NCBI RefSeq assembly: GCF_023159225.1
Contig: NC_063161.1
Span: 77,414,267-77,478,266 of the forward strand
Source: Perognathus longimembris pacificus
Taxonomy: Eukaryota > Chordata > Mammalia > Rodentia > Heteromyidae
Length of the DNA stretch: 64,000 bases
Direction: 5' to 3'
Part shown: piece after piece, positions 12,444-24,850 of the stretch
Numbering within the stretch: position 1 is the first letter of the stretch
How the letters are laid out: every line of letters begins with the position of its first letter
The notes under the pieces: model-generated
Database searches by the model: none
What the model was told of the DNA's origin: nothing
What the model saw: only the letters and a program-made list of their open reading frames with translations
Made by a program: the position numbers and the translations under genes

Positions 12444-12499
12444 GGAATGAGGATGAGGAGGAGTAGGAGGAGGTGATGGTGGTGGTGGTGGTGGTGGTA
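12444..12499. repeat. (AGG)n/(TGG)n trinucleotide repeat
   Basis: About 55 bases of GGA/GGT units. Read on the minus strand it gives a run of His or Thr codons, which explains the spurious histidine-rich open frames there. Confidence 0.85.
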
Positions 12500-13070
12500 T
12501 TCAGGGACAAAAGGACCTGTGAAACAAAGTAAAAAAACAACATGGTATGGTAGGGAAAAGAAGCAAAATAGTGAAAACTCAAGCAATTTAGGATTTGGAG
12601 ACTGCCAAGTGCAGCCCAAAGATTATACTGTAGCAGTAAATCCCCCTCAGCCAATAAAGAACCCAAATCCCACATTAATAGCCATTATATGCAGATATTT
12701 ATGGTTTGGATGCTAAGTAGGGGGTAGATTTGACCAATACAGGCAGAAAATTTAGTTGGAATAATCAGAGTAGATTTGAGAATTACATAGAGGAGTAAAA
12801 TATAGAAGGCTTCACAGTAGTAGAGATCAGGATGGAATAAGTAGACTCTAGTTTAGGAGACTCAGCTGATAATGGCATCACCAAGACAGAGGAAATACTG
12901 TACAATACTGACTTTAATTGACAGGTTAGAGAGAAAAGAAAAGAAATATGTTTAGAGATGTCTAGAGGCATCTACAGGAATGTAGAGGGCTTTTGATGCT
13001 AGGTTTAAGTAAGAAAGCTTTACAGAACCAGAGGTTCTGCGAATGAAAAGTAATCCAAAAGCTATCTTAT
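12500..13070. other. Non-coding DNA, nothing recognised
   Basis: No exon, RNA gene or clear repeat is visible between the trinucleotide repeat and the next SINE. Confidence 0.45.
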
Positions 13071-13085
13071 GAAAAAAGCAATTAG

Positions 13086-13293
13086 AGGGGCTGGGGATAT
13101 GGCCTAATGGCAAGAGTGCTTGCCTCGTATACATGAGGCCCTGGGTTCAATTCCCCAGGACCACATATACAGGAAATGGCCAGAAGTGGCGCTGTGGCTC
13201 AAGTGGCAGAGTGCTAGCCTTGAGCAAAAAGGAAGCCAGGGACAGTGCTCAGGCCTTGAGTCCAAGCCCAGGACTGGCAAAAAAAAAAAAAAA
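13086..13293 (+). repeat. IDL-Geo SINE with 15-bp target duplication
   Basis: Full-length IDL-Geo beginning GGGGCTGGGGATATGGCCTA. GAAAAAAGCAATTAG lies at 13071-13085 and again at 13294-13308. Both halves are close to the family consensus, so it is a recent insertion. Confidence 0.95.
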
Positions 13294-13309
13294 GAAAAAA
13301 GCAATTAGT

Positions 13310-14012
13310 CATTTTAATGACCCACAGAGTAGGTGACCCCCACTTCAGGTGGTGGCAACATGAAAGCATGGGATGGAGAGTCAAGCATCATTTAACATGT
13401 GTCCACAACAGCCACATGACAGTAACCCACAAGATTATAATGCAGTTGAAAATCACTCTTGCCTAGTGAGTACAAGAAGGAAAAAAACTGCAGAAGACAA
13501 AAAAAGAACCTCCAAGAAAATCCACAGAGAAATGTTTAAACAGAAGCTCTTGCAAACCTCAAGAAGCTCCTTTAAAAGTTTAAGAACATGAATCCTAGTA
13601 TCCAAAGACCTTCATTAATAGAGATGAATGTTCACGGTTCATTCATTAGCTGTGTTATCTCTTTTGTGATAAATTTTTTACAATAAAAAGCAGAAACCAA
13701 GCAAACCACCAGGGGCATATTTCTGAGAACAATGACACTTCATGAAAAAATGTCTCCAATGGGTCATCCATGGGGTTTCAGAATGAGTTCCTGCTATCAT
13801 AAGAGACCACAGCTCCAGGTGAGGCACTCCCAGAAGACCTGCCACTGCAGCACATGTGGAGGTACAAGACAATGAGACTGAAGAGCTCCTCAGGGTGTAT
13901 ATGTCTTCATTTTTAACCAAAAGTTTAAAAATAAAATGTAAATAGGGAAATGTTGATAGAATAAAGCTATAAATAACCTATTTTGTGCAGCTATGCAGTA
14001 TATTTGTATGTT
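13310..14012. other. Non-coding DNA between two SINEs
   Basis: No recognised exon or repeat. Open frames of 70-80 codons here show no family features. Confidence 0.45.
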
Positions 14013-14026
14013 AAAAGTTGTGCCAA

Positions 14027-14249
14027 GGGGCTGGGAATATGGCCTAGTGGCAAGAGTGCTCACCTCGTATACATGAAGCCCTGGGTTCGGTTTCCCAGCA
14101 CCACATATGTAGAAAACGGCCAGAAGTGGCACTGTGGCTCAAGTGGCAGAGGGCTAGCCTTGAGCAAAGAGAAGCCAGGGACAGTGCTCAGGCCCTGAGT
14201 CCAAGGCCCAGGACTGGCAAAAAAAAAAAAAAAAGACACTGAAAAAAAA
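14027..14249 (+). repeat. IDL-Geo SINE with 14-bp target duplication
   Basis: Complete dimer with A tail interrupted by GACACTG. AAAAGTTGTGCCAA flanks it at 14013-14026 and 14250-14263, and the 5' site is TT/AAAA. Confidence 0.95.
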
Positions 14250-14340
14250 AAAAGTTGTGCCAAAAAAGGTAAACATTTGAAAAAAATATTAAGTTAGGAT
14301 ACTTTAATATTATTTTAATATTGAAAAAATACATTTTCAA

Positions 14341-14680
14341 GACCAGGTGTGGTGGTTTATACCTGCGCATCTCAGCTATTTGGGAGGCAGAGATCAGGAG
14401 GATTCTAGTCCAAGGCTAACATAGACAAAAAATTGACAAGATTCCATCACAACAAATAGGCACAATGGTATATGCCTATAACAAAAGCTATGTAAGAGGT
14501 ATATAGAGGATGATCATAGTCCAAAGCTGCCTGTGGTAGTCCAAACTACCTAGGAAAAAAGAGAGATACTATCTGAAAAATAACTAAAGAAAAAATGGCC
14601 AGTAGACACAGCTTGAGGGGAAGAGCACTTGCCCAGAAATTACCAGCATTTGACTTCAAAACCCAATAGTTCCTAAAAAA
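14341..14680 (+). repeat. Alu-like 7SL dimer followed by an ID-like unit
   Basis: Three units lie in a row: a B1/Alu-left-like unit (GACCAGGTGTGGTGGTTTAT, 14341-14445) ending in an A-rich linker; a second 7SL-like unit (GGCACAATGGTATATGCCTA, about 14459-14590) ending in A-rich sequence; and an ID-like half (GGCCAGTAGACACAGCTTGA, about 14597-14673). All are old and diverged. Confidence 0.6.
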
Positions 14681-15189
14681 GAAATATAGCTTAAGTGTAC
14701 AGTGTTTATAAAGTCTATACTGAGAGGCAGCAACTTTCTGATGCTTAACACTCTTCATCCATGCACACGAGTAACTTCTAGTCCTTCAAGCTCATTCACG
14801 GTAGATGTCCCAAAGGTAAGTACCATTTCCTATTGTACTGTACCTTTTCCATGTCTGGTTATACAAATACTTGTCACTGTGCTAATTACAAATGTCTACA
14901 GTGTTTTGCACAGTCACATGCTGAACAGGTTGAAGTCTAGGAGCAACAGGCTATTCCTATGACCTAGGTGTATAGAATATGCTAGCTGGGATAGAGTATA
15001 GACACTTCATGATGCTTATACCACATGACACTACTGAAGGACACATTTCTCAGAATATAGTTCCATCCTTCAACAATGCCTCAGTATATATAAATTATTA
15101 TCACCTAGAAATAATGGCATCTAGCAACTGATCAAAGTGGTAGGCAATATAGGATCTGTGTAACACTACTTCAAAAAGAACGAAAAAGA
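14681..15189. other. Non-coding DNA, nothing recognised
   Basis: No gene or clear repeat is visible. An 86-codon open frame at 14702-14962 shows no family features. Confidence 0.4.
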
Positions 15190-15430
15190 AGTCAAAATGG
15201 CTTCAATTATTTATGCATTTATTCCAAACATAAAAAAATGCTAGCCCTGGTAAGATACAGTGCTAGACAATGCAAGGATGACTTTGAATTTCAATTTGAG
15301 GTTATAGTATAGTAAATCAGACTCAACACTGTGTGTAATAAGGAGACAGAGAGATGAATTCATGTGTTTAGGAATGACAGCTGACAAATATGAGATTAGA
15401 GGGAAGAAAAGGCTAAATAAAGATAAAACT
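15190..15430 (-). repeat. L2 LINE 3' fragment
   Basis: 'tatttatgca tttattcc' followed by 'gatacagtgc tagacaatgc aagga' and later 'gacagagaga' matches the order of words in reverse-complement L2 3' ends. Diverged. Confidence 0.45.
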
Positions 15431-15523
15431 GGAGGAACATCATCACTTAGGAGGTAAGAAGGAAGAGGAGAAACCAGTGTAAAACCTTCTACATGAATTC
15501 GCTTTTAAAAAGCTCAGATGTAG

Positions 15524-16045
<522 letters not shown>

Positions 16046-16060
16046 AAAGCTCAGATGTAG

Positions 16061-16285
16061 CTAGGCACAGTGGCTACCTATAATCCTAGCTACTCAGGAG
16101 GCTGAGATCTGAAGTTCATAGTTTAAAGCCAGTATGGGCAGAAAAGTGTGAGCTCTTATCTCCAATTAAACATTTAAAAAATCCAAAGTGGACCTATGGC
16201 TCAAGTGGTAGAGTGCTAGTCTTGAGCAATAAGCTCAGGGACAAGCATCCAGGTCCTGAGGTCAAGCCCCAGGACTGGCACAAAA
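16061..16285 (+). repeat. B1-Geo SINE
   Basis: B1 half (CTAGGCACAGTGGCTACCTA, CTACTCAGGAGGCTGAGATC), linker CTCTTATCTCCAATTAAAC, and Geo half (CCTATGGCTCAAGTGGTAGA to GTCAAGCCCCAGGACTGGCA) are all present. The IDL-Geo above landed exactly at its 5' end. Confidence 0.88.
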
Positions 16286-16319
16286 CAAAAACCTCTGATG
16301 TGATTCACTGAGCACACTA

Positions 16320-16560
16320 AAGGTTCTGAGAAAGATAATCTCTGGTCTTACAGTGCCTACAGTAAAATAGAAGAGTTTACGTATGTTTATAATACTACAC
16401 AGAAATTTCCAAGTACTATAATAAAGTTCCCAAAAGTGCATATGGAAGAGGGGGGATTATCCTAGTAAAGTGCATTAGGAAAGAATGTGCCTAAGTTGAG
16501 CCCTTAAAGGAGGAAAGGGTACAAGCAAAGGCATAGAGGGAACTGAACAAAAAGGAAATG
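16320..16560 (-). repeat. L2 LINE 3' fragment
   Basis: The order 'gataatctct ggtcttacag', 'gtgcctaagttgagccctta aagga' and 'aagcaaaggcatagaggga' follows the reverse-complement L2 3' region ('...gagctgggtcttgaaggatg ... gtgcaaaggcatggagg'). Confidence 0.6.
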
Positions 16561-16646
16561 ATAACCAGGAACAACAGATGGTGTCTTACATTGTTTTAAA
16601 TTTATCTTTTTAGTTATTCTCACTGTAAAAATAAAGAAATGAGTGT

Positions 16647-16835
16647 AGCTGTGTGTGGCAGCACATATCAGTAATCCCAACTACTCAGGAGGCTGAAGCA
16701 GGAGGATCCCAAGTCCCAGACCGACCTAGGCAAAAACAAAATACAAACTAAAAGGACTAGGATGTGGCCCAAGTGGTAAAGCACCTACCTATCTTGCTCA
16801 AGGCCCTAGATTTAATCCCAAACATTGAAAAAGAA
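16647..16835 (+). repeat. B1-ID composite SINE (B1-dID type)
   Basis: B1 half (GTGTGTGGCAGCACATATCA, CTACTCAGGAGGCTGAAGCA) joined to an ID-like half (GATGTGGCCCAAGTGGTAAA to AGATTTAATCCC) and an A/G tail. The ID half lacks the insertion seen in Geo. Confidence 0.75.
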
Positions 16836-17499
16836 GAGGGGGGAGGGCAGATTATTGGGGAGATGGATAGATTGTGGTAGGGAAAGCCATTCTTCCTCAG
16901 CTTGCCACAAGTCTTTCTCAATTTTCCTCTAAGCAAAGCAGTCACTTCTGTGTTTATATTTTCAGTTGATACTGATGAAGTAAACCTATTGGAGAAGAAC
17001 ATATACTTCTTGTAAATGGAATTTCATAATATGGAATTTTAACAATGCTCTCACTAAAGCACTGATAAGAGACAACGTAAAGAGTAGCAGATGTTCTGAG
17101 TGAACACTATATAGTCTGACACTATATGATGCCATTATGAGCAATAAGGGAAGAAAAACACTGAGTTTCACATTTAAAAGACTTTGGGCCTTTACTATAA
17201 TCTCCATGAATCCATCCTAGAGATGTGCCAGCATTAGGGCAAAACTATCCACCTATACAGCCATCCAATAACAACCATTTACAACAGCAGAAGACTGGAA
17301 ACAACCCATTTTACCAGGCATATCTGCAAAAGTAAGGGTACCTATACATGCTAATGTGGACAGCTTTGCGTACTGAAGTGTTACACTGAAAAAGCATTAT
17401 AGAATACTGCGTGAAGTACTTTTACATGGACTAAGGGAAATAAAGCACACAGGAGGAATAAGAAACCAAGAATGAGAAAAAATACTTCTATAATGATTT
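16836..17499. other. Non-coding DNA, possibly with a short old L1 piece
   Basis: No gene is seen. The words 'agactggaaacaaccc' near 17292 resemble the 3' part of L1 ORF2 and may be a separate old fragment. Confidence 0.4.
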
Positions 17500-18285
17500 C
17501 ATGCCCAGGATACATAAAAACAACTCTTACAACTCAACAAAGACAACACAATCTTAAAATGGGCATTTCTTTAAAGATACCCAAATTCTAACCATTAACC
17601 ATTAGGAAACTACAAATCAAAATACCATTAAGATACCACTTCATACTAGGATAACTATAATTTTAAAATGAAGACATATTAAGTGTTGTCAAAGATATAG
17701 AAAAACTAGAATTCTTGTACATTGCTGGTAGGAATATGAGGTGATTGAGCCACTACAGATTGAAAACTACTCAAGAAGTTAAACAGAATTATGACCCAGC
17801 AATTCATCACCTATACATCATATACCCAAAACTGAAAACAAAGACTCAAATATATTTACAACTATGTTCACAGAAGCACTATTTGTATTAACCAAAGAGC
17901 AGAGATGACACAATATCCACCAACATTCAATTAACAAGTTATGGTAAATCCCTATGATGGACAGTACTCAGTCACAAAAGTAAATGAAGTACTACATTAT
18001 ACTACATGGACAAACTTCCAGAACATCATGCCAAGTAAAAGAAGCTATACACAAAACGTCTTATATTGCATATCCACATATATATAAAATATTCAAAATA
18101 GGTAAATCCACTGAAACAATTTAGACTGGTGGTTGTCAAGACTAGGAAAAGAGAATAGGGACTAACTCCCTAAGGGGCCTGGGAGTTTCTTTTGGGGTAA
18201 TTAATATGGCTCTATGGCTAAACAGAAATGGTCACTGTACAGTATCATAAATGTATTTAATGTTTTGAACTGTTTATTTTAAATC
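17500..18285 (+). mobile_element. Decayed L1 LINE: 3' end of ORF2 and start of the 3' UTR
   Basis: The nucleotide order follows mammalian L1 closely: 'aaatcaaaataccattaagataccactt', 'ttgtacattgctggtaggaatatg', 'gacccagcaattcatc', 'atgttcacagaagcactattt', 'aacttccagaacatcatgcc' and finally 'actggtggttgtcaagactagg'. It encodes no long open frame, so it is a dead 5'-truncated copy. ORF2 normally encodes the endonuclease and reverse transcriptase; only the last quarter is left here. It is much older than the SINE insertions. Confidence 0.88.
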
Positions 18286-18294
18286 ATTAGTTTG

Positions 18295-18400
18295 GGGTTG
18301 TAGGCATAGCTCAATTGGTAGAGTGCCTGACGTGCCTGACTATCAAAGTGTAAAGCCATGAGCTGAAACCCCAGTACTACCAACAACAACAGTAATAATA
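18295..18400 (+). repeat. ID-type SINE
   Basis: TTGTAGGCATAGCTCAATTG, GTAGAGTGCCTG and the B-box region GAGCTGAAACCCCAGTAC, then a CAA/TAA-rich tail. A single monomer. Confidence 0.7.
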
Positions 18401-18622
18401 ATAGTTGTGCAATGCATAGTGGCTTATGTCTATAATCCTACCTACTTGGGAGGTAGAGATCAGAAGGACCTCAGTCTATGCCAGCCTCAAGTATAAATTC
18501 AAGACTCTGTCTCAAAAATAGCCAAATCAAAAAGGCTAGTACACTTGGCTGAATAGAGGACCTGCCTAAACAAGCAGAAAGCCCTGAGTTCAAGCCCCCA
18601 AGATCACCAATAAAAAGGTTTA
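18401..18622 (+). repeat. B1-ID composite SINE
   Basis: B1 part (GCATAGTGGCTTATGTCTAT, CTACTTGGGAGGTAGAGATC), 'actctgtctcaaaa', then an ID part ending CCTGAGTTCAAGCCCCCA. It directly follows the ID copy. Confidence 0.75.
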
Positions 18623-18624
18623 TA

Positions 18625-19812
18625 CCTCAATAAAAAATATTATAAAAAATAATCTATTAAAAATAGGTTCCTTGTTATGACAGGGCAAGTAGGCTAGAGC
18701 AGCAAGGTATGTACAAGACTGCTGTGTGTTCATTTCTAAACAGTTTGGCCTCTGAATCTCACAAATATATCCTCAATGTAATAAAAAGTAACAAATCCAT
18801 ATTCATTTTATTTAATACTAGGTTTAGAAGAAACTTGTCACAGCATAATGTTTCTTGGAAGCTAAATTCAGGTGCAAATTTGGGAAAAAAATTTAAACCA
18901 TGACTTGTCATTCATGTAAATGGTCATTATATCAATCCAAGTTCAGCAATGTTGAACCTTGAGTTATTCTTAAAATCCAAAGAGAGTTCTGATTCACATT
19001 CCTGGGCAAAGCCTCCAAGGCCAGAGGTAGAAACAAGGAGACTCTCTGCTCATAGCCTCGCCACCCAGGACTCTATATTATCATCAGTGCTATACTCTAA
19101 ATCTCATGAACTATGAAGAAATAAGAAGACTTTCCAATTGATGTTTACTCTGATTTTAGGGCTTCTAAGAAATCTATCCAAAAAAATCTCATAGTATCAC
19201 ATTGCTACTAGATTTTTCAAGATTTTTTTCTTAGTTTTGAAAAGACATTTTCCTTTACATATGATTAACACAATAGTTTTCACTGATAAGCCCTGAAGTA
19301 TCTAAAATTTTGTGGCTAAGACATTCCTAAATCCTATAACACAGAAGTTAAATTTCAGAAGAAAAACACAAAAACGTCAAGAGCTTTGTGACTATCTCTG
19401 TCAGAGTCTACAGGCAGTGTTTGACTTTTCCCAAACACAAAGTTTGAGTTAAGATTGCCAACTTTTTTGAAAGTCACAGTTTTCTGAAATTAGTACCAAA
19501 GTATTAATTTCTTTATTTCTGAAAACAAAAATTACTTTAAACTTTTTGGCAAGCTTAATTCTATACTTGCCCTCATCTATAAATAGCAAAGACATATGAG
19601 AGTTCTTACTCCCTTTTTATCAAAGTCAGTAGTTGAACAAATTCCTTACCTAAAACAGAGATTATTCTGGGGTAGCCATAATTAATATTTATTAAACACA
19701 GCAGTTGCTTAAAGTATATAAGATCACTGAGTAAAAACTACAGAGACTGTAAACTAGTATTACTGATCGATTTAGTTTTATGACTGATGGTTTATTTCTT
19801 TTTGTTTGCTTG
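18625..19812. other. AT-rich non-coding DNA
   Basis: Nothing recognised: no repeat family, no plausible exon. Confidence 0.45.
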
Positions 19813-19813
19813 T

Positions 19814-20028
19814 TGTGGGGCTTGAACTCAGGGCCTGGGTACTGTCCCTGAGCATCTTTATGCTCAAGGCTACCACTTGAGCCACACTGCCACTTCCAGT
19901 TTTTGAGTAGTTAATTGGAGATAAGAGTCTCACTGGACTTTTCTGCCTGGGCTGGCTTTGAACACTTATTCTCAGATCTCAACCTCCTGAGTAGCTAGTA
20001 TTACATGCATGAGCCACCAGTGCCTGGC
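19814..20028 (-). repeat. B1-Geo SINE
   Basis: In reverse complement: GCCAGGCACTGGTGGCTCAT, CTACTCAGGAGGTTGAGATC, the GAGACTCTTATCTCCAATTA linker, then Geo with GTGGCTCAAGTGGTAGCCTT and CCTGAGTTCAAGCCCC. It is one of the best-kept copies. A short TTTATTTCT repeat flanks both sides and may be its target duplication. Confidence 0.88.
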
Positions 20029-20029
20029 T

Positions 20030-20995
20030 GATTTATTTCTAAAGAACAAAAATTAGTCAAAAGTGCCTCTTCTATCTCTAGGGTTTTATGGTTGAACCAT
20101 AGGAAAAGTAAACATTTAATGTCTAATTTTCAAAAAAGAGAAGAACTCTGATTTCAAAATACACAATTGGAATGTTCAATAGCAACTTCTAGAAAATGAG
20201 TTTTTCTTCTACTTAATATAAATATGCATACTTTCATTATACTTGTAGCTCTCCCCACCAAGTTAAAGGTACAAGTAAAATAAGAACTTAAACAGTGATA
20301 AGCAATAAGTGGAAGGAAGCTGTGAGAGAAACTGCAAAGCTGAAAAGAGATATCCATAAAGTAGACTCACATCTCTAGATGGCCTAGTTCCTCCACTGCC
20401 AGTTGTGGGGAGGAAGGGCAGTGGCCATTTGCATAAGGCAGTCCCTTAGAGCTGCTTGGGATAGGGAAGAGAAGCAAACCAGGAAGAACCATCTCTGAAG
20501 GCAGAAGTACTGATTTTGCCACACCATATCCTCTTGCCATTTCTGAGCAATTCTACCAGGCAAAGAAAATCATTTTCTCTCTCAGAAAGCCCTAATACAC
20601 AGTCAAGCTGTCATGTCTTTTAAATGCTCGAATTTTCAAAAAGCAAATGCAAAAATGCACTGTTAAGAATGAGTTATATTTAGGCAAATGGAAGAGGAAA
20701 CTAGGTTCTTAATATAAAGAAGAAACTGTAACAACAAAAGTAAAATCCTTGAACAGATCATTTCAAATGTTATTTCAAGTAGTGCTGTCTATTTCTTTCA
20801 CTGATTGCAGCTATACTATATGGCAGAAAAGAAATCTTGGCTGGCAATAACATGGCAGGGACATTCAGGCTACGTAAAGCTAGATACCTTGGAAGTGGAC
20901 TAACCTTCCTCATCTTTGCGTACATAATGATATAAATTTAAACAAGACAAAATCAAGAAGATTATGAAATAGTTCATAGATGTATTATACAAGGA
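20030..20995. other. Non-coding DNA, nothing recognised
   Basis: No gene, RNA or clear repeat is visible here. Confidence 0.4.
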
Positions 20996-20999
20996 GAAC

Positions 21000-21620
21000 C
21001 TGCCAGACCTACTCCTAAACAGAGGAAAGAAACCACTATAGTGTTCAGTCAGTGAGCCACATCAGCAGAGTGTATGGCCATATTGATGCTCTCCCACTAA
21101 CTCAGGCCCTTGTAAAACTCTTCACATGGTTCTGGGTGCACTGATCCTGACTCCAACAGGCAAAACAGCCAGGAAGGTCCCTATCTCTCACCTGGGAGAA
21201 AGGAGAAGGACATCGCATAGCTAGACACTCTGGGGAAGAACATTAGAATGACTCAAGTCATCCTTCTCACCACATTTTTCTGTTTTCACACAAACACCTC
21301 ACACACCTCACCCTGCATGTCATACCCTATATATAAGGCCTTGCTGCCAGTCATGGCAACCATTTTAATCTAAGATGGGGATTAAAATTAAATTTTTATC
21401 CCACCCATACGTGACTAGCCCCATGGTCTGGCCTTTTGGGGTTGCACTTAGACAGGCTCACACTGTTAAAGTGTTTCTGTGGCATCTCTGTCCAATGTTA
21501 TGCACATCCAAAGCTCACTTCTATCTCCACGAAATCCGACTCACAAACAGAATCATTCTGTCCAGTGACTTGAATAAATTCGGTTGCCAATATTAATTTA
21601 CTCTGGAGTATCACCAACAG
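21000..21620 (+). repeat. Possible solo LTR (tentative)
   Basis: A TATATATAAGG box (21328-21338) lies about 240 bp before an AATAAA (21573-21578), with a G+C-richer stretch between them. The block could begin TG near 21001 and end CA near 21620. This promoter-then-polyA layout is what a solo LTR would show, but I see no matching family and no clear target duplication. Confidence 0.3.
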
Positions 21621-21954
21621 AAATATTCTTTCTCTATTGAGTTTTGACACCATGCCACAAAAAAATGGCACCTGATTAATTCACTGGCAGGAAGGATATG
21701 ATAGGTCGGTAAAGTCATCTACAAGCCAAGAAACCTCAAAGTAAAAGAAATTCATAACATTTGTTGAGGAAAAAATCAGAAGGGCAGAGGAGAGAATATA
21801 AACAATGGAACTGGAAGAAAAAGACATCCAAGGTAAGTGAGAAGGTCACAAAACAAGCAACAAGGCAACTAGTACTGCCTTCTGTGTGCTTTACTTTAGT
21901 TGAGGGAGAAAAAACATTATGGGTTCATTTGATCCAGTAAATTAATGAATAACA

Positions 21955-22140
21955 GTTATGATTTACTAAGCAAGAGATTGTGCTAAGTGCTTTATATTAT
22001 CTCTTCTAATTGTTACAAAAACCGTGTGAAAGTGATTACTCTCGTTTTATAAATAACTACCTGAAGCCAGACAAGTTACATAAATTGTCAAAGATCACAC
22101 TAAATGGCAGAGGCAGGATTTGAATCCTGTTCTCTACTAT
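21955..22140 (-). repeat. MIR SINE
   Basis: The words 'tgctaagtgctttatattatctc', 'aagatcacactaaatggcagaggcaggatttgaatcctg' follow MIR in reverse complement almost base for base. This ancient SINE is shared across mammals. Confidence 0.85.
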
Positions 22141-22769
22141 CCATGACACTGAAAATACATTACAGCAATAATTTTAAACCGTAGCTTCTACGAATATAGA
22201 TTACAGCATGATATATATTTGTCGGTGCTTCTATGAAATGATATCTCAGACACATTAAATGAATTAGGACAAGTGCAGTGGGGCCAGCCTCCAAACTAAT
22301 AGTGGGATTCCACTTCTGTCAAGTCAAAGGGCTGGAGGAAGATACATATGCTTGTACGTGATGCATTATCACTGAAAAATTACGCAGCATACTGGTGAAT
22401 GGTAGTAGCCTCAAGCATGGGGAACTAGGGGACTGAAGGACAGCAGATAAGTAGAGCTTTCCACCTTTATATGTTGCTACAGTAAGAATTAAACCTACTT
22501 GTGTAATTTTTCATGAGATTTAAATAGTACATAATAAGACAATATAACTGCGAAAACCAAAATGCTGTAAGAAAAAAATTCTTCAGCGAAGTAAAAGGGC
22601 TTAAGAACAACAGAAGCATCAGGCATCTTTTTTTCACACATTTCACCTATAAAAGGGACCGATCTATTATCCTCATCATGAACCAAATGTGTTGCCAGCC
22701 ATGAAAAAGAAACAACTATGAAAACAGGAAAAAACACTGCAAAATCTTTAGTGGAAATGGAGAAGGAAG
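22141..22769. other. Non-coding DNA, nothing recognised
   Basis: No gene or named repeat is visible. An 80-codon minus-strand frame at 22495-22737 starts with hydrophobic residues but matches nothing I know. Confidence 0.4.
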
Positions 22770-23132
22770 AAAGGTCACTTTGTTAGTTTTTCACTATTGG
22801 AACAAACACCTGAGAGAAGCAGGTTTGCTTTGGCTCATGGTTTCATAGACTTGAAGCCCATGATCAGTTGCACCTGTTGCTCTAACACCTGTGGCAAGGC
22901 AGAATATCATTGGCAGGGATGGCACACTGCAGTAAAACCACTCACCTCATATGGACAGGGAGAAAAGACAAAAGAGAAGAGACCAGGGTCCCACAATTCA
23001 CTTCAAGAGCACATCCACAATGATTTTAAAACCTCTCACTATACCCCAACATGTCCCACCAGTGCCTCCTTGGGGAGCAAGACTTTGCACATGGGACTAT
23101 GGGTGACATTCAGGATTCAAACTATAGCAGCC
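22770..23132 (-). mobile_element. MaLR/ERVL-type LTR, decayed
   Basis: Read in reverse, the order is 'tgctatagtttgaatcctga', 'atgtcaccc', 'tgcaaagtcttgctcccc', and at the far end 'gccaaagcaaacctg' and 'caatagtgaaaa'. This is the layout of the MSTA/MLT1 group of long terminal repeats, which begin TGCTATGGTTTGAATGTGTC. There is no internal viral sequence, so it is a solo LTR of an old endogenous element. Confidence 0.65.
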
Positions 23133-24479
23133 ATGTAAATTCAGCCAACAAAGAAAGGCAAATGGTCAGAGGAAAGTCCACTCCTAGCAGGTCCCAAGGA
23201 AGAAATTACACAACAAAACTATGGAAATAAGAAAGGAAGATGAAGGCACAGAACCAACTAAAGCAGCAAAGTTAAGAAAAGCAATTCCTACTCCCCAATT
23301 AGTATGGAAAGCAGAACAAAAGTCAAAATATATCAGGAACGATTTCATGTTATTGTAAATAAATGAACAAAATCATCAATAAGAATCAATATATCAACCT
23401 TTGCTTGCTTGAGATCTTGAAGAATTATAATTTTAAAATTAATAATTATTATTAATAATTCCAAATTGTTAATAATGCTCATTAAGCATGCCACATTTTA
23501 AGAGGCTTGAATACAGCTTGCTCAAAGAAAAGCAGTTCTAGATAGTTTAAAGAAAAGGGAGATATGCTGGGCAAGAGGAAGAATCTCAGGATAAAACAGA
23601 ACCACGACAGCTGCAGGAAGTAGGGACTTGTAGAGCTCTATAAAAACTAGCCAAGATACAACAAATGAAAAGCAGCCAGTGGCACTTCTGCCTATTCTCA
23701 GAAAGTAGTATATTTTTGTGAGCCAGGTGTCACGAAATTGTTGACTACACACCAGCATTCATACAATATTATCTCCTAATTTGTTTCTGTTATATCTAGA
23801 ATACTTAATTTTATCTTTTAAGTACTAAATTTGCATATTTCTAAATTCACTACTAATTTACAACTACATTTTCCAAGTCACATAAAAATTTGAGTGAAAT
23901 GGATTCAATATCAGAGTTGTTATTGGGAGAATTTGACACTAGTATCAAAAAGATTAAACAGCTCTAACTAAAAATCAATGGTACAAATGTGTTTATCAAT
24001 CCATCTTTCAAAGGACTTTTATGTTCTTATACACAGCCTGTAACTTAAGATATTGCATGCCGTTCTACAAAAGAAAGTACAAAACAATCATTTAAGTTCC
24101 CTAAAATAGAAGAAAAAAAACAAACAAACATCACAATCCCAGGTTTCCATTCATGTATTCAACTGCTTTCATACTATATTTCTCCTAAAATCCATAGCTG
24201 CCAAATTACAATGAATAATTCTCATTGCTTTTATAATTTTAGAAAAACTACAAATGCTTATTGTTTGAAACTTGAGTATTTCAGAAAGCAAATACCCTCC
24301 CCCTCATAATGCAGAGATGAACAGTAAGCTGGCCTGTTCCTTAAATCATACTGCATTGTACCAAACCCAGTAATATCTAATCCACTTTCTACTGAATATT
24401 ATTACATTTGCATTACTTTAACCCTTATCCTTTTCTCTAAGACTTAACGTTGTTCCTTATTTCTAAAGCAACCTAAGCT
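23133..24479. other. AT-rich non-coding DNA
   Basis: No gene is recognised. 23425-23470 is nearly all A and T with imperfect inverted AATTATTA words. Confidence 0.45.
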
Positions 24480-24662
24480 TATTATAAAATATAGAGCAAA
24501 GAAGGACATAAAACACTCATAATTCTACTCACCAGGACACAACTGCTGTCAGTATGTTGATGTGGCTTCCAAGCCCTTATCTTCTTGCATATATGTAAAT
24601 GATCCTATGTCCAAGAAAGCCTGTACCTGTAGGCTTCCATAGAATGGGCTCATGTCATATAC
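24480..24662. repeat. Possible old L1 3' UTR fragment
   Basis: 'tagagcaaagaaggacataaaacactcataattctactc' and 'atgttgatgtggcttcc' resemble the L1M-type untranslated region that reads '...aaaatcacccataatcc' then 'aacattttggtgt'. Weak. Confidence 0.3.
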
Positions 24663-24667
24663 AGAGG

Positions 24668-24850
24668 GCAACACAGTGCTAAGAACAGGGGCTCTGAAAA
24701 TAGCCAGCACTGCAGAAACCCAGTCCTACCTTTTATTAAGAGAATGACATTAACTTCTCTGTGCCTCAACTTCTTAGTCTACAAAACAGAGTTATAAAGA
24801 TAGAAGATACTGCATACAACCTGAGCATAATGCTTCCCCCCAATACATGG
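24668..24850 (+). repeat. MIR SINE
   Basis: 'gtgctaagaacaggggctctgaa', 'aacttctctgtgcctcaacttcttagtctacaaaac' and 'agttataaagatag' follow MIR in the forward direction. Confidence 0.75.

Noticed and set aside
12239..12619. Minus-strand frame with an eight-histidine run
   Set aside because: The histidines come from the TGG/AGG repeat; the rest overlaps L2 sequence.
17500..18285. Active L1 ORF2
   Set aside because: Stops and gaps are frequent, and only the last part of ORF2 is present.
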